64,000 nt of DNA from Xaviernesmea oryzae (lineage in GTDB: Bacteria; Pseudomonadota; Alphaproteobacteria; Rhizobiales; Rhizobiaceae): NCBI RefSeq assembly GCF_900109605.1, contig NZ_FOAM01000005.1, forward strand, positions 186,001 through 250,000, written 5' to 3'. The number at the start of each line of letters is the position of its first letter. Positions within the stretch are counted from its first letter, which is position 1. Shown piece after piece: positions 16,855-25,284 of the stretch. A program made the translations under genes and the position numbers. The notes beneath the pieces were generated by a model. It did not search any database. It saw nothing but the letters and a program-made list of their open reading frames with translations, and was not told the origin of the DNA.

Positions 16855-16899
16855 TCATCCCTGACCGTCGATGGACGGACTGAGTCTCATCAGGGATGA
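16855..16899. promoter_or_regulatory. Long inverted repeat upstream of the Crp/Fnr gene
   Basis: TCATCCCTGA (16855-16864) and TCAGGGATGA (16890-16899) are perfect 10-bp inverted arms, 22 bp before the start codon. The 25-bp spacer holds a smaller CCGTC/GACGG pair, so the whole can fold into a two-tier structure in the 5' leader or act as a two-site operator. No other copy was noticed nearby. Confidence 0.45.
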
Positions 16900-17057
16900 A
16901 CTGTGCAACAGGCCAGGAGATGCCAAGGGGCGCACAAATGTGATCGCCGGGAAAAATCGGTCAATGCTGCGAAAAATGTCCGTCCAACCGGATTGCCGCC
17001 CGACCGGGCGCTTGCAGGCATCCGGTAGATCCGACTGGGCGCGCGGCATCTCGAGGC

Positions 17058-18347
17058 TCAGGCCGGGGGCAGATAATCCAGGCCCATGTCGATGACCTCA
17101 GGCCGGCCATCGAGCGTCAGGCTGCTGATGCGAGCCGGCGTCCTGGAGACGACTTTGCCGCCTTTCAGCACGACAAGCCGGGTCGGCTTCAGCCTGACGG
17201 CCTCGATCACATCGGCCGCCTGCAGCACGACGAGGTCCGCCTTGCAGCCGACCTCAAGGCCATAGCCTTCAAGCCCCATGGCGCGGGCGGAGTTGACGGT
17301 GATCGCCTCGTAGACCCGCTTCTTGTCCTCGATGCCGCTGAGCTGGCCGACATGGATGCCCATATGGGCGACTTCCAGCATGTCGGCCGAGCCCATCGAA
17401 TACCAGGGATCCATCGTGCAATCCTGGCCGAAGGAGACATTGAGCCCGGCCGCCATCAGCTCGCGCACCCGCGTCAGGCCCCGGCGCTTGGGATAGGTGT
17501 CGTGCCGGCCCTGGAGCATGATGTTGATGAGCGGATTGGCGATCACCTCGATCTCGGCCTCCGCCATCAGCGGGATCAGCTTGGAGACGTAGTAATTGTC
17601 CATGGAATGCATGGAGGTGAGATGCGAGCCGGCAACGCGGCCCTTCAGACCGAAGCGGATCGTCTCGGCCGCCAGCGTCTCGATATGGCGCGAGAGCGGA
17701 TCGTCGGTCTCGTCGCAATGCATGTCGACACGCAGGCCCCGCTCGGCCGCGATCCGGCAGAGCGCTTCCACCGAGCGTCGCCCCTCCTCCATCGTCCGCT
17801 CGAAATGCGGGATGCCGCCGACGATCTCGATGCCCATATCCAGCGCCCGTGTCAGCGCCGCCTCGCCCTCGGCCGCACGAAAATAGCCATCCTGCGGGAA
17901 GGCGACGAGCTGCAAGTCGATGTAGGGCGCGACCTTCTCACGCACTTCAAGCAGCGCTTCGGCCGTCACCAGGCGGGGATCGGAGGTGTCGACATGGCTG
18001 CGGATGAAGAGGAGGCCCTGCGAAACCGCAAGATCGCAATAGCGCAGCGCGCGCTCCACCAGCGCCTCTTTCGTCAGCAGGGGCCGCAGCTCGCCCCAGA
18101 GCGCGATGCCTTCCAAAAGCGTGCCAGAGACATTCATGCGCGGCAGGCCGAGCGACAGGGTGGCATCCATGTGAAAATGGGGATCGCAGAAGGGTGGGCT
18201 GACCAGACGACCGGAGGCGTCGATCACTTCGCCGGCTTCCGCTTTGATGCCGCGCTCGACGGCGGCGATACGGCCGTCTCGAATGGCGATGTCGAAGCCC
18301 TCGCGGCCATCGGGCAGGTTGGCGTTGCGCAGGATCAGGTCGAACAT
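17058..18347 (-). CDS. codA: Cytosine-deaminase-like amidohydrolase
   Basis: 429 residues. The metal-dependent amidohydrolase pattern is clear: SPPFCDPHFHMDATLSLGLP near residue 60 (H-x-H), DMHCDETDDP in the middle (metal His and catalytic Glu), GSHLTSMHSM, and SFGQDCTMDPWYSMGSADML with the metal Asp. This matches E. coli CodA, which deaminates cytosine to uracil, but related enzymes act on isoguanine, creatinine or N-substituted ammelides. As the last gene of an operon with a base-type importer and an amidase, it probably acts on the imported compound or its product. Start ATG 18345-18347. Confidence 0.8.
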   Translation of the reverse strand: MFDLILRNANLPDGREGFDIAIRDGRIAAVERGIKAEAGEVIDASGRLVSPPFCDPHFHMDATLSLGLPRMNVSGTLLEGIALWGELRPLLTKEALVERALRYCDLAVSQGLLFIRSHVDTSDPRLVTAEALLEVREKVAPYIDLQLVAFPQDGYFRAAEGEAALTRALDMGIEIVGGIPHFERTMEEGRRSVEALCRIAAERGLRVDMHCDETDDPLSRHIETLAAETIRFGLKGRVAGSHLTSMHSMDNYYVSKLIPLMAEAEIEVIANPLINIMLQGRHDTYPKRRGLTRVRELMAAGLNVSFGQDCTMDPWYSMGSADMLEVAHMGIHVGQLSGIEDKKRVYEAITVNSARAMGLEGYGLEVGCKADLVVLQAADVIEAVRLKPTRLVVLKGGKVVSRTPARISSLTLDGRPEVIDMGLDYLPPA

Positions 18348-18426
18348 GAAAGGCCTCCGATATTCTTGCTTTTTGTCTTCACGCAGTCCCGACTCAAACC
18401 ACTGACGCAGCTTTGCTGGACATGCT

Positions 18427-19371
18427 TTAACGCTCGCCGCGCCGGTAGGGCTGCATCAGGGCCTGCGGCACGCGGGCGCGCCGGGCCATGATCGCCAATG
18501 CGGCGATGGAGAGCAGGTAGGGGATCATCAGGAAGAGCTGATAGGGCACGATGCCGTTCAGCGCCGGCTGCAAGCGCAGCTGCACCCCATCGAAAAAGGC
18601 AAAGAGCAGCGCGCCGAGAAGCGCCCGGCCCGGCCGCCAGGAGGAGAAGACGACGAGCGCGATGCAGATCCAGCCACGCCCCTGCACCATGGTCGGGAAG
18701 AAGCTGTTGAAGGCCGAGAGCGTCAGAAAGGCGCCGGCCATGCCCATCAGCGCGCTGCCAGCGATCACCGCGCCATAACGTATCGCGACCGGGTTGATCC
18801 CCTGCGATTCCGCCGCATGCGGATTTTCACCCGTCATGCGGATGGCGAGGCCGAGCGGCGTGCGAAACAAGACAAGGCCGAGCAGAAGGGCGGCAATAAT
18901 CGCCAGATAGGTCGGCGCGGTCTGGGCGAAGAAGGCTGGGCCGAAGAAGGGAAGGCTTGTCAGGCCGGGAATGTCGAGCGGCTGGAAGGGCGTAATGGTC
19001 GGCGGGGTGCCGGCGACCGGCACCAGCATACGGAAGACGTAATAGCTGAAGCTCGACGCGAAGAGCGTGACGCCGAGCCCCGCCACATGCTGCGACAGGC
19101 CGAGCGTCACGGTGAGCATGGCATGGAGGACGCCGAAGGCGGCGCCGGCAAGCGCCGCGACCAGAAAACCCGTCCAGAGATCGGCGCCATTATAGACGGC
19201 GAGCCAGCCGATCATCGCGCCGAAGGTCATGATGCCCTCGATGCCGAGATGCAGAACGCCCGCCCGCTCGCTCAAAAGCGCGCCGAGCGTCCCGAGGATC
19301 AGCGGCGTGGCGATGCGCAGCACCGCCGCCCAGAGCCCGGCCGAAGCGAGGATGTCGAAGAGCGTACTCAT
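18427..19371 (-). CDS. ABC transporter permease, nucleoside/BMP type (second)
   Basis: 314 residues, BPD_transp_2 family of the NupQ/YufQ kind. There are about eight hydrophobic segments. Landmarks are PLILGTLGALLSERAGVLHL followed by GIEGIMTFGAMIGWLAV near the N terminus, ENPHAAESQGINPVAIRYGA (the ATPase-contact loop) and GRGWICIALVVFSSWRPGRA. The start overlaps the upstream permease by 4 bp. Downstream it is 79 bp from codA. With its partner it forms the channel of the importer. Confidence 0.85.
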   Translation of the reverse strand: MSTLFDILASAGLWAAVLRIATPLILGTLGALLSERAGVLHLGIEGIMTFGAMIGWLAVYNGADLWTGFLVAALAGAAFGVLHAMLTVTLGLSQHVAGLGVTLFASSFSYYVFRMLVPVAGTPPTITPFQPLDIPGLTSLPFFGPAFFAQTAPTYLAIIAALLLGLVLFRTPLGLAIRMTGENPHAAESQGINPVAIRYGAVIAGSALMGMAGAFLTLSAFNSFFPTMVQGRGWICIALVVFSSWRPGRALLGALLFAFFDGVQLRLQPALNGIVPYQLFLMIPYLLSIAALAIMARRARVPQALMQPYRRGER

Positions 19372-20417
19372 CGGCGTATCCTGTATTGGGTGAAGAACAG
19401 GGCGACGAGCATGGTCAGCAGCGACAGCGCCACGGTGACATCGGCAATGTAGCTGGGAATGCCCATGGAGCGGCTCATGCCATCGGCGCCGACGAACATG
19501 ATGGCGGTAAACAGCGCCGCCAGCACCACGCCGAGCGGGTGAAGGCCGGCGAGCATCGCCACGACGATGCCGGAATAGCCATAGCCGGGGGAAAGATCGG
19601 TGGTGACATAGCTTTTCACGCCCATGACCTCCACGGCCCCCGCAAGCCCCGCCAGCCCGCCGGAGATGCAGGCGACCTTGACCAGCGTTGCCCCCAGCGG
19701 CACGCCGGCAAAGACGGCGCCGGCGGGATTGAGGCCGGCGGCGCGCGATTGCAGGCCGAAGACGGTGCGCGACTGGACGAGATGGATGATCACCGCCAGC
19801 GCCATGGCGATGAGAATGCCGATATGCAGGCGCGAGCGGGCCAGAAGCTTTGGCAGCATGGCGGCATCGGCAACCGATTGCGATTGCGGCCAGCCAAAGG
19901 CCGTTGGGTCCTTCAGCACGGTGTCGATCAGCATGGAGACGAACAGCAGCGCGACGAAGTTGAGAAGCAGCGTTGTCACCACCTCATCCACCTGAAAGCG
20001 CAGCCTGAGCCAGAGCGGCAGGATGAGCAGCACCATGCCGGCCATCGCGCCCAGGATCAAAAGCAGCGGGATCTGCACCGCCGAAGGCAAGCCGCCGAGG
20101 AGATGGGAACTCGCCGCCGCTACCGTGATCGCGCCGAGATAGAGCTGGCCCTCCGCACCGATATTCCACAGCCGGGCGCGAAAGGCGACGGCGGCGGCAA
20201 GGCCTGTGAGCATCAAGGGCGCGGCGCGCGTCAGCGTCTCCGTGGTCGAGAGGCGCGAGCCGAAGGCGCCGATCAGAATACGGCGATAGGCTTCCAAGAC
20301 AGGCGCGCCGGCCAGCGCGATCAGGATGCCCGACAGCGCCAGCGCCGCCAGAACGGCCACAACCGGCGTGGCGATCACGAGGGCGAGCGGGCGGTGTTCG
20401 CGGCGTTCAAGACGCAT
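19368..20417 (-). CDS. ABC transporter permease, nucleoside/BMP type (first)
   Basis: 349 residues, NupP/YufP kind. A basic N terminus is followed by a first membrane helix (VIATPVVAVLAALALSGILI). Others are AAVAFRARLWNIGAEGQLYLGAI, the conserved N-x-G-x-E-G-Q motif of this family, and FGLQSRAAGLNPAGAVFAGV in the coupling loop. It overlaps the ATPase gene by 11 bp and the next permease by 4 bp, so the four genes are tightly coupled. Confidence 0.85.
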   Translation of the reverse strand: MRLERREHRPLALVIATPVVAVLAALALSGILIALAGAPVLEAYRRILIGAFGSRLSTTETLTRAAPLMLTGLAAAVAFRARLWNIGAEGQLYLGAITVAAASSHLLGGLPSAVQIPLLLILGAMAGMVLLILPLWLRLRFQVDEVVTTLLLNFVALLFVSMLIDTVLKDPTAFGWPQSQSVADAAMLPKLLARSRLHIGILIAMALAVIIHLVQSRTVFGLQSRAAGLNPAGAVFAGVPLGATLVKVACISGGLAGLAGAVEVMGVKSYVTTDLSPGYGYSGIVVAMLAGLHPLGVVLAALFTAIMFVGADGMSRSMGIPSYIADVTVALSLLTMLVALFFTQYRIRR

Positions 20418-21933
20418 GGGCGGCTCCGGTCTCGGCGGACCATTCGCCCGCCATCATCAGGCCGAGCATCCGGGCATCGGCAAGCTCGGCGGAAACGGGC
20501 GGCGACAGGCGACCGCCGACGATGGCCTGGATGCGATCGGCCAGCGCCATGACCTCCTCCAGATCCTCCGAGATCAGCAGCACGGCCGTGCCGGCCTTGC
20601 GCGCTTCCAGAATACGTTCATGCACGGAAGCCACCGCCCCTTCGTCCAGCCCGCGCGCCGGCTGGGCGGCGATCAGGATATGCGGCCGGTCGATCAGGTT
20701 TCGGCCGAGAATGAGCTTCTGCATATTGCCGCCGGAGAGCAGGCGGATGCGCGTCGCCGGCCCGCCGCCGCGCACGTCGAAACGCGCGATGATCTCCTGT
20801 GCGAAGGCCATGCCCGCCTTGCGGTCGACAAGCCCGTGGCGGGAGAAGCGGGGCAGACGCTCCAGCACCGCATTTTCCCAGACCGCCATATCGCCGATGG
20901 CGCCTTCCTTGTTGCGATCCTCCGGCACCCGGCCGATGCCGGATGCGACCAGTCCGGCCACGCCGGGATCGCCCATCGGTTTGCCGAAGAGCAGCAGATC
21001 GCCCGAGCTCGGCCGCGCCGTGCCGCTGAGCAGCCGGGCAAGCTCGGCCTGGCCATTGCCGGAGACGCCGATAATGCCCAGCACCTCGCCGGCGCTGAGG
21101 CGGAAATCAACGGCCTTCAGCCTATCGACGCCATCGAGCCTAAGCGTGACGGCGGCGGCTTCCAGCACGATCGCGCCCGGCGTCGAGGGCGCGCGCACAG
21201 GCCGCGTCACCGTGCGACCAACCATGAGCTCGGCCAATTCCGCCTTGCTGGTCTCGCTCGCCCGGCGCTCGGCCACCTTGCGCCCGCCGCGCAGCACCAC
21301 GATCCGGTCGGCCGTGGCCATCACCTCATCCAGCTTGTGGGAGATGAAGATCAGCGACAGGCCCTGGCGCGCCATGCCCTTCAGCGTCGTAAAGAGATGC
21401 TCGGCCTCGGTGCGCGTCAAAACGGCCGTCGGCTCGTCCAGAACCAGGATGCGGGTATCGTTATAGAGGGCTTTGAGGATCTCGACGCGCTGCTGCTCGC
21501 CGACCGAAAGATCGCCCAGCCGGGCATCCGGATCGACCTTCAACCCAAAGCGCGCCGAGAGCGCTTCGAGCTTGGCGCGGGCGCGGGCGGTGCGCGAGGC
21601 AAAGGCCCAAAGCGGCTCGATGCCGGTCATGACGTTTTCGAGCACCGTCAGGTTGGGCGCCAGCGCGAAATGCTGGTGGACCATGCCGATGCCGGCGCGA
21701 ATGGCGGCGCGCGGCTTGCCCGCCGGCAATGCCGCGCCATCGATGCTCACCGTCCCGGCATCCGGAACGTAATGGCCGAAGAGAATGCTCATCAGCGTAG
21801 TCTTGCCGGCACCATTCTCGCCGAGCAAGGCGACGATCTCGCCCTTGGCGAGGTCGAGCGAGATGTCGTCATTGGCGAGATTGGCGCCGAAGCGCTTGCT
21901 GACGCCAGAGATCTCCAGAAGGGGGGTGGTCAT
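20407..21933 (-). CDS. ABC transporter ATP-binding protein, nucleoside/BMP type
   Basis: 508 residues with two nucleotide-binding domains. The first has Walker A LLGENGAGKTTLMSIL, signature LSVGEQQRVEILKAL and Walker B ILVLDEPTAVLT. The second has a degenerate Walker A (GVSGNGQAELARLL) with signature LLSGGNMQKLILGRNL. The Walker B of the second domain is weak (ILIAAQPARGLD), a known feature of the YufO/NupO group. It energises uptake with the two downstream permeases and the BMP protein. The start overlaps the amidase stop by 4 bp. Confidence 0.86.
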   Translation of the reverse strand: MTTPLLEISGVSKRFGANLANDDISLDLAKGEIVALLGENGAGKTTLMSILFGHYVPDAGTVSIDGAALPAGKPRAAIRAGIGMVHQHFALAPNLTVLENVMTGIEPLWAFASRTARARAKLEALSARFGLKVDPDARLGDLSVGEQQRVEILKALYNDTRILVLDEPTAVLTRTEAEHLFTTLKGMARQGLSLIFISHKLDEVMATADRIVVLRGGRKVAERRASETSKAELAELMVGRTVTRPVRAPSTPGAIVLEAAAVTLRLDGVDRLKAVDFRLSAGEVLGIIGVSGNGQAELARLLSGTARPSSGDLLLFGKPMGDPGVAGLVASGIGRVPEDRNKEGAIGDMAVWENAVLERLPRFSRHGLVDRKAGMAFAQEIIARFDVRGGGPATRIRLLSGGNMQKLILGRNLIDRPHILIAAQPARGLDEGAVASVHERILEARKAGTAVLLISEDLEEVMALADRIQAIVGGRLSPPVSAELADARMLGLMMAGEWSAETGAAHAS

Positions 21934-23399
21934 GCCATGGTCCCCGCAACGAGATCGGCCCCGGCAATCGGAAAGCGCTGGCGAAAACGCCTCTCACCTT
22001 CCAGCCGGCTGGCGACTGTCAACAGCAGGCCTTCGCCGCCCATGGGCGCGAAGAGCTGGACCGGCAGCGGCAGGCCGGCATCATCCATGCCAAAGGGCAG
22101 CGTCAGCGCCGGAAAGCCGGAGACATTGGCGAGCGTCGCCAGCGGCGCGAAGCCGGCCATGCGGGAAAAATGCAGATCGAGATCGCGATGATCGGTGGGC
22201 ATCGCGCCGAGCGGCGGCGGCGCGGTGGCGAGCATGGGGGTCAACATCAGATCCACCTGATCGAACAGCGCCCAGAGATCGCGGCTGACCAGCACCATCT
22301 CGTTCATCACATGCCAGAGCTGCGTGCCCCCGATCCCGTGCCCTCTGGCAATCGCCGCCTGGGTCATCGGCTCCGCTTTGCCCTCGTCCAGGCCGAGCCG
22401 GTCGAACAGATCGGCGAGGTTGACGCAAACGATGGTTTCGAAAACGCGGCGGCTGGTGGCTGCCAGGGCCGACAGCGTGGCGGCGTCGAGCCGCACCAGG
22501 CGGTGGCCATCGGCCTCCAGGCTCCGCGCGGCGGCTTCCACCGCCTGGAGACGGTCGGCCTCGACCGGCAGATCGGGCGAGATCTCGGTGAGAAGGCCGA
22601 TGCTAAGCGGCTCTTGGATGGCGGCAAGGCTTGGCGGCAGCGCGACCGGCGGAAACGGCCCGCGCGCCTGTCCGCCGAGGCAGGCAAGCGCGGTGGCCGT
22701 ATCCCGCACGGTGCGGCTGATGACGAGTTCTGCGGCAATGCCGCCGAGATGATTGCCGAAAGCCGGTCCTCCCGGCATCAGGCCTCGCCCCGGCTTCAGG
22801 CCCACCAGTCCGCAGGCGGCGGCGGGCACGCGGATCGAGCCGCCGGCATCGGTGGCATGGGCAATGGCGACGATCCCGGCTGCCACCGCAGCCGCCGCGC
22901 CGCCTGAAGAGCCACCGGCCGTTCGGCTGAGATCGAGCGGATTGCGGCAGATCGGCCCGATCGCCGGCTCGCTTGAGAGCGACAGGCCGAATTCAGGGCT
23001 GGTGGTGACGCCGAAGGGACAAAGGCCGGCCGCGCGAAAACGCGCCGCCAGATCGGAGTCCGGCGCCGGCATGTCGGGAACAGCGGCGGAGGGCGGCGCG
23101 GAAAACAGCGCCGAACCAGCCTTGACCGGCAAGCCGGCAAAGGGGCCGCCGAGATCCTTGGCCAGCGTCGGCACGCCAAGAAAGGGCAGCGCCGACGCTT
23201 GCGATCCCAAAGCGCCGCCTTCGCCGAGCATGGCATCGATCCGGGCGGCGGCGGCAAGTCCCACTTGCGCATCGACATGGGTCAACGCGCCAAGATGCGC
23301 CTGATCCTTCGCGGCATCGAGCGAGGCCTGCATGGCCGCCGACGCTGTCAGCCGGCCTGAGCGGATCGCTCCGGCCAGCGCCGTGGCATCCTCGATCAT
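21930..23399 (-). CDS. Amidase-signature family hydrolase
   Basis: 489 residues. The amidase-signature triad is visible: Lys in GVPTLAKDLGGPFAG, cis-Ser in TAGGSSGGAAAAVAAG and nucleophile Ser in ATDAGGSIRVPAAACGLVGL. It hydrolyses an amide or carbamoyl bond, releasing ammonia or an amine. The family includes GatA, AtzF-like allophanate hydrolases and aryl amidases, and sequence alone does not name the substrate. It sits between the binding protein and the ATPase genes, 12 bp after the former and overlapping the latter. This is an unusual place for an enzyme and strongly ties its substrate to the transporter. Confidence 0.82.
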   Translation of the reverse strand: MIEDATALAGAIRSGRLTASAAMQASLDAAKDQAHLGALTHVDAQVGLAAAARIDAMLGEGGALGSQASALPFLGVPTLAKDLGGPFAGLPVKAGSALFSAPPSAAVPDMPAPDSDLAARFRAAGLCPFGVTTSPEFGLSLSSEPAIGPICRNPLDLSRTAGGSSGGAAAAVAAGIVAIAHATDAGGSIRVPAAACGLVGLKPGRGLMPGGPAFGNHLGGIAAELVISRTVRDTATALACLGGQARGPFPPVALPPSLAAIQEPLSIGLLTEISPDLPVEADRLQAVEAAARSLEADGHRLVRLDAATLSALAATSRRVFETIVCVNLADLFDRLGLDEGKAEPMTQAAIARGHGIGGTQLWHVMNEMVLVSRDLWALFDQVDLMLTPMLATAPPPLGAMPTDHRDLDLHFSRMAGFAPLATLANVSGFPALTLPFGMDDAGLPLPVQLFAPMGGEGLLLTVASRLEGERRFRQRFPIAGADLVAGTMA

Positions 23400-23411
23400 G
23401 TCGAAAACCGC

Positions 23412-24401
23412 TTACTTCGGCTCGGTCATGATCTTCGGCACTTCGAAGGTGCCGGCCTTGATCTCCGCGCGCTTGGCTTCCATCGCGGCTTCCGCCTCGG
23501 CCGGGGCCACGCCCTTGACATAGACGATATCGCTGCCGCCTTCCTTCATCAGGCCGTAAGCCGTGTAGTCGCGCCCGGTCGGCTTGCCGGCGGCGACATC
23601 AGCCAGCGCCGCATTGAGGATCGGGCGGAAATTCCATAGCGCATTGGCGAAGACCGTGTCGGGATAGCGCGGCGTATAGTCGATCAGCGAGCCGACCGAC
23701 TTGATCTTGCGCTCCTTGGCAGCATCCGCCGTGCCGATGCGCTCGCCGAAGAGAATGTCGGCCCCGGCATCGATCTGGGCAAGACCGGCTTCGCGCGCCT
23801 TGGGCGGATCGAAGAAGGTGCCGATGAAGGTCACCATATGCTTGGCATTGGGATTGACCGCCTTCACGCCCTCCGCAAAGGCATTGATCAGCATGTTGAC
23901 CTCGGGGATCGGCATGGCGCCGACCGAGCCGACGACGTTGGACTTGGTCATCTTGCCCGCCAGCATGCCGGCGAGATAGGCGCCATCGAAATTCCAGGTG
24001 CCGAAGACGCCGAAATTATCGCCCGCTTCCTTGCCGCTGGAGCCCATGACGAAGGCGGTATCGGGATAGTCGGCCGCCACCTCGCGGGCCTGCTTTTCGA
24101 CCGGGAAGGTTTCGCCGATGATCAGCTTGGCGCCCTGCTCGGCATATTCGCGCATGGCGCGGGGATAATCCGTGCCCGAAACGCCCTCGGAGAAGACATA
24201 TTCGATCACGCCGTCCTTGGCCGCATCCTGCAGCGCCTTGTGCAGCACCGAATTCCAGGCATTTTCCACCGGAGAGCCGTGAATGCCGGCGACCTTGACC
24301 GGCGCTGCTGCACGGGCCAGCGGCCCCAGCGCCGCGCTGGCGCCGAGCGCGAGGCCGGAGGCCAGCACATGACGTCGAGACAGGATGATCGGATTGCGCA
24401 T
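23412..24401 (-). CDS. BMP-family substrate-binding protein with Tat-like signal
   Basis: 329 residues from the ATG at 24399-24401. That start was chosen over one ten codons upstream because GAGGGG lies right before it and the signal peptide begins there. The signal MRNPIILSRRHVLASGLALG contains a twin-arginine-like S-R-R-x-V-L-A motif, with cleavage after ARA. The mature part is of the BMP/Med type: VAGIHGSPVENAWNSVLHKA, GAKLIIGETFPVEKQA, VGSVGAMPIPEVNMLINAF. BMP proteins bind purine nucleosides or bases; relatives next to amidohydrolases bind other heterocycles. It is the first gene of the operon. Confidence 0.86.
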   Translation of the reverse strand: MRNPIILSRRHVLASGLALGASAALGPLARAAAPVKVAGIHGSPVENAWNSVLHKALQDAAKDGVIEYVFSEGVSGTDYPRAMREYAEQGAKLIIGETFPVEKQAREVAADYPDTAFVMGSSGKEAGDNFGVFGTWNFDGAYLAGMLAGKMTKSNVVGSVGAMPIPEVNMLINAFAEGVKAVNPNAKHMVTFIGTFFDPPKAREAGLAQIDAGADILFGERIGTADAAKERKIKSVGSLIDYTPRYPDTVFANALWNFRPILNAALADVAAGKPTGRDYTAYGLMKEGGSDIVYVKGVAPAEAEAAMEAKRAEIKAGTFEVPKIMTEPK

Positions 24402-24426
24402 GACGATGTTCCCCTCTGGCATTTTT

Positions 24427-24470
24427 ACCAATTGGTTTAAATTCTTAGGGAGCGCACAAAATTAAGTCAA
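24427..24470 (-). promoter_or_regulatory. Promoter and palindrome of the BMP transporter operon
   Basis: On the minus strand TTGACT (24465-24470) and TAAGAA (24442-24447) are separated by 17 bp. A perfect 10-bp palindrome ACCAATTGGT at 24427-24436 follows 5 bp downstream of the -10 box, where a repressor would block elongation. No regulator gene lies in the operon, so the factor is unknown. Confidence 0.55.
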
Positions 24471-24560
24471 GCGAACAAAAAGCTGAAAATTGCGGCAATG
24501 CACAGGCCTTCGCAGGGGCGGAAAAAGGCCATTTCTCGCCATCTTCACCGTCCGCCCTTC

Positions 24561-25169
24561 TCAATCGCCTATCAGCAATTTCACCGCGATACTGCCCATG
24601 ATCAGCGCGATGATGAAATCCAGCACCCGCCACGCCGAAGGACGGGCAAAGAGCGGACCGAGCAGGCGCGCGCCATAGCCGAGCGAAAAGAAGAACAGCG
24701 CCGAAGCCGTCATGGCGCCTGCCGCAAAGGCGGGCTTACTGGCGGGGAAGCGGGTGGAGATGCTGCCGAGCAGAATGACCGTGTCCAGATAGACATGCGG
24801 ATTGAGGAAGGTCAGGGCCAAGGCCGTCAGCATGGTTGCGCGCAGGCTCGCAGGCGCAGCGGGCGCGGCCTTCAAGCCGGCATGCGGCTTCAGCGCGGCC
24901 TGGAGGCTGCGAAAGGCATAGAGCATCAGGAAGGCGGCGCCGCCATAGCGAAAGGCGGGATCGAGCCAAGGCATGACCCGCGCTACCGTGCCAAAGCCCG
25001 CAACACCCAGGGTGACAAGGGCAGCATCCGAGAGCGCGCAGATCAGGCAAACGACGAAGACATGCTCGCGCTTCAGCCCTTGGCGCAAAACGAAGGCGTT
25101 CTGCGCGCCAATGGCAAGGATGAGGCTGAGACCGGTGCCAAGCCCGGTCAGGAAAACGCTGGCGGTCAT
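24561..25169 (-). CDS. argO: ArgO/LysE-family amino acid exporter
   Basis: 202 residues with five to six membrane helices. The LysE signature lies near the N terminus: GLGTGLSLILAIGAQNAFVL followed by RQGLKREHVFVV. A second is ALTFLNPHVYLDTVILLG. It exports arginine, lysine or analogues such as canavanine. The ATG at 25167-25169 follows a GAGG site; longer in-frame starts lack a ribosome site and would add a polar tail. Its divergent neighbour is the LysR regulator ArgP/LysG, the normal partner. Confidence 0.88.
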   Translation of the reverse strand: MTASVFLTGLGTGLSLILAIGAQNAFVLRQGLKREHVFVVCLICALSDAALVTLGVAGFGTVARVMPWLDPAFRYGGAAFLMLYAFRSLQAALKPHAGLKAAPAAPASLRATMLTALALTFLNPHVYLDTVILLGSISTRFPASKPAFAAGAMTASALFFFSLGYGARLLGPLFARPSAWRVLDFIIALIMGSIAVKLLIGD

Positions 25170-25284
25170 GTCATGCAAATCCTCAAGCGACGGAGAAGCA
25201 GGGTATGACAGGGCTTCTAGATGGCGGATCGACTTTAGGCTAATTAAAGCAGCTAAGGTTGGTGAAGCTGAGCTAAAGACGATC

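Noticed and set aside
20326-22191. Plus-strand open frame of 621 codons opposite the ABC ATPase and amidase genes
   Set aside because: The opposite strand encodes ATPase and amidase with all catalytic motifs; this frame has none.
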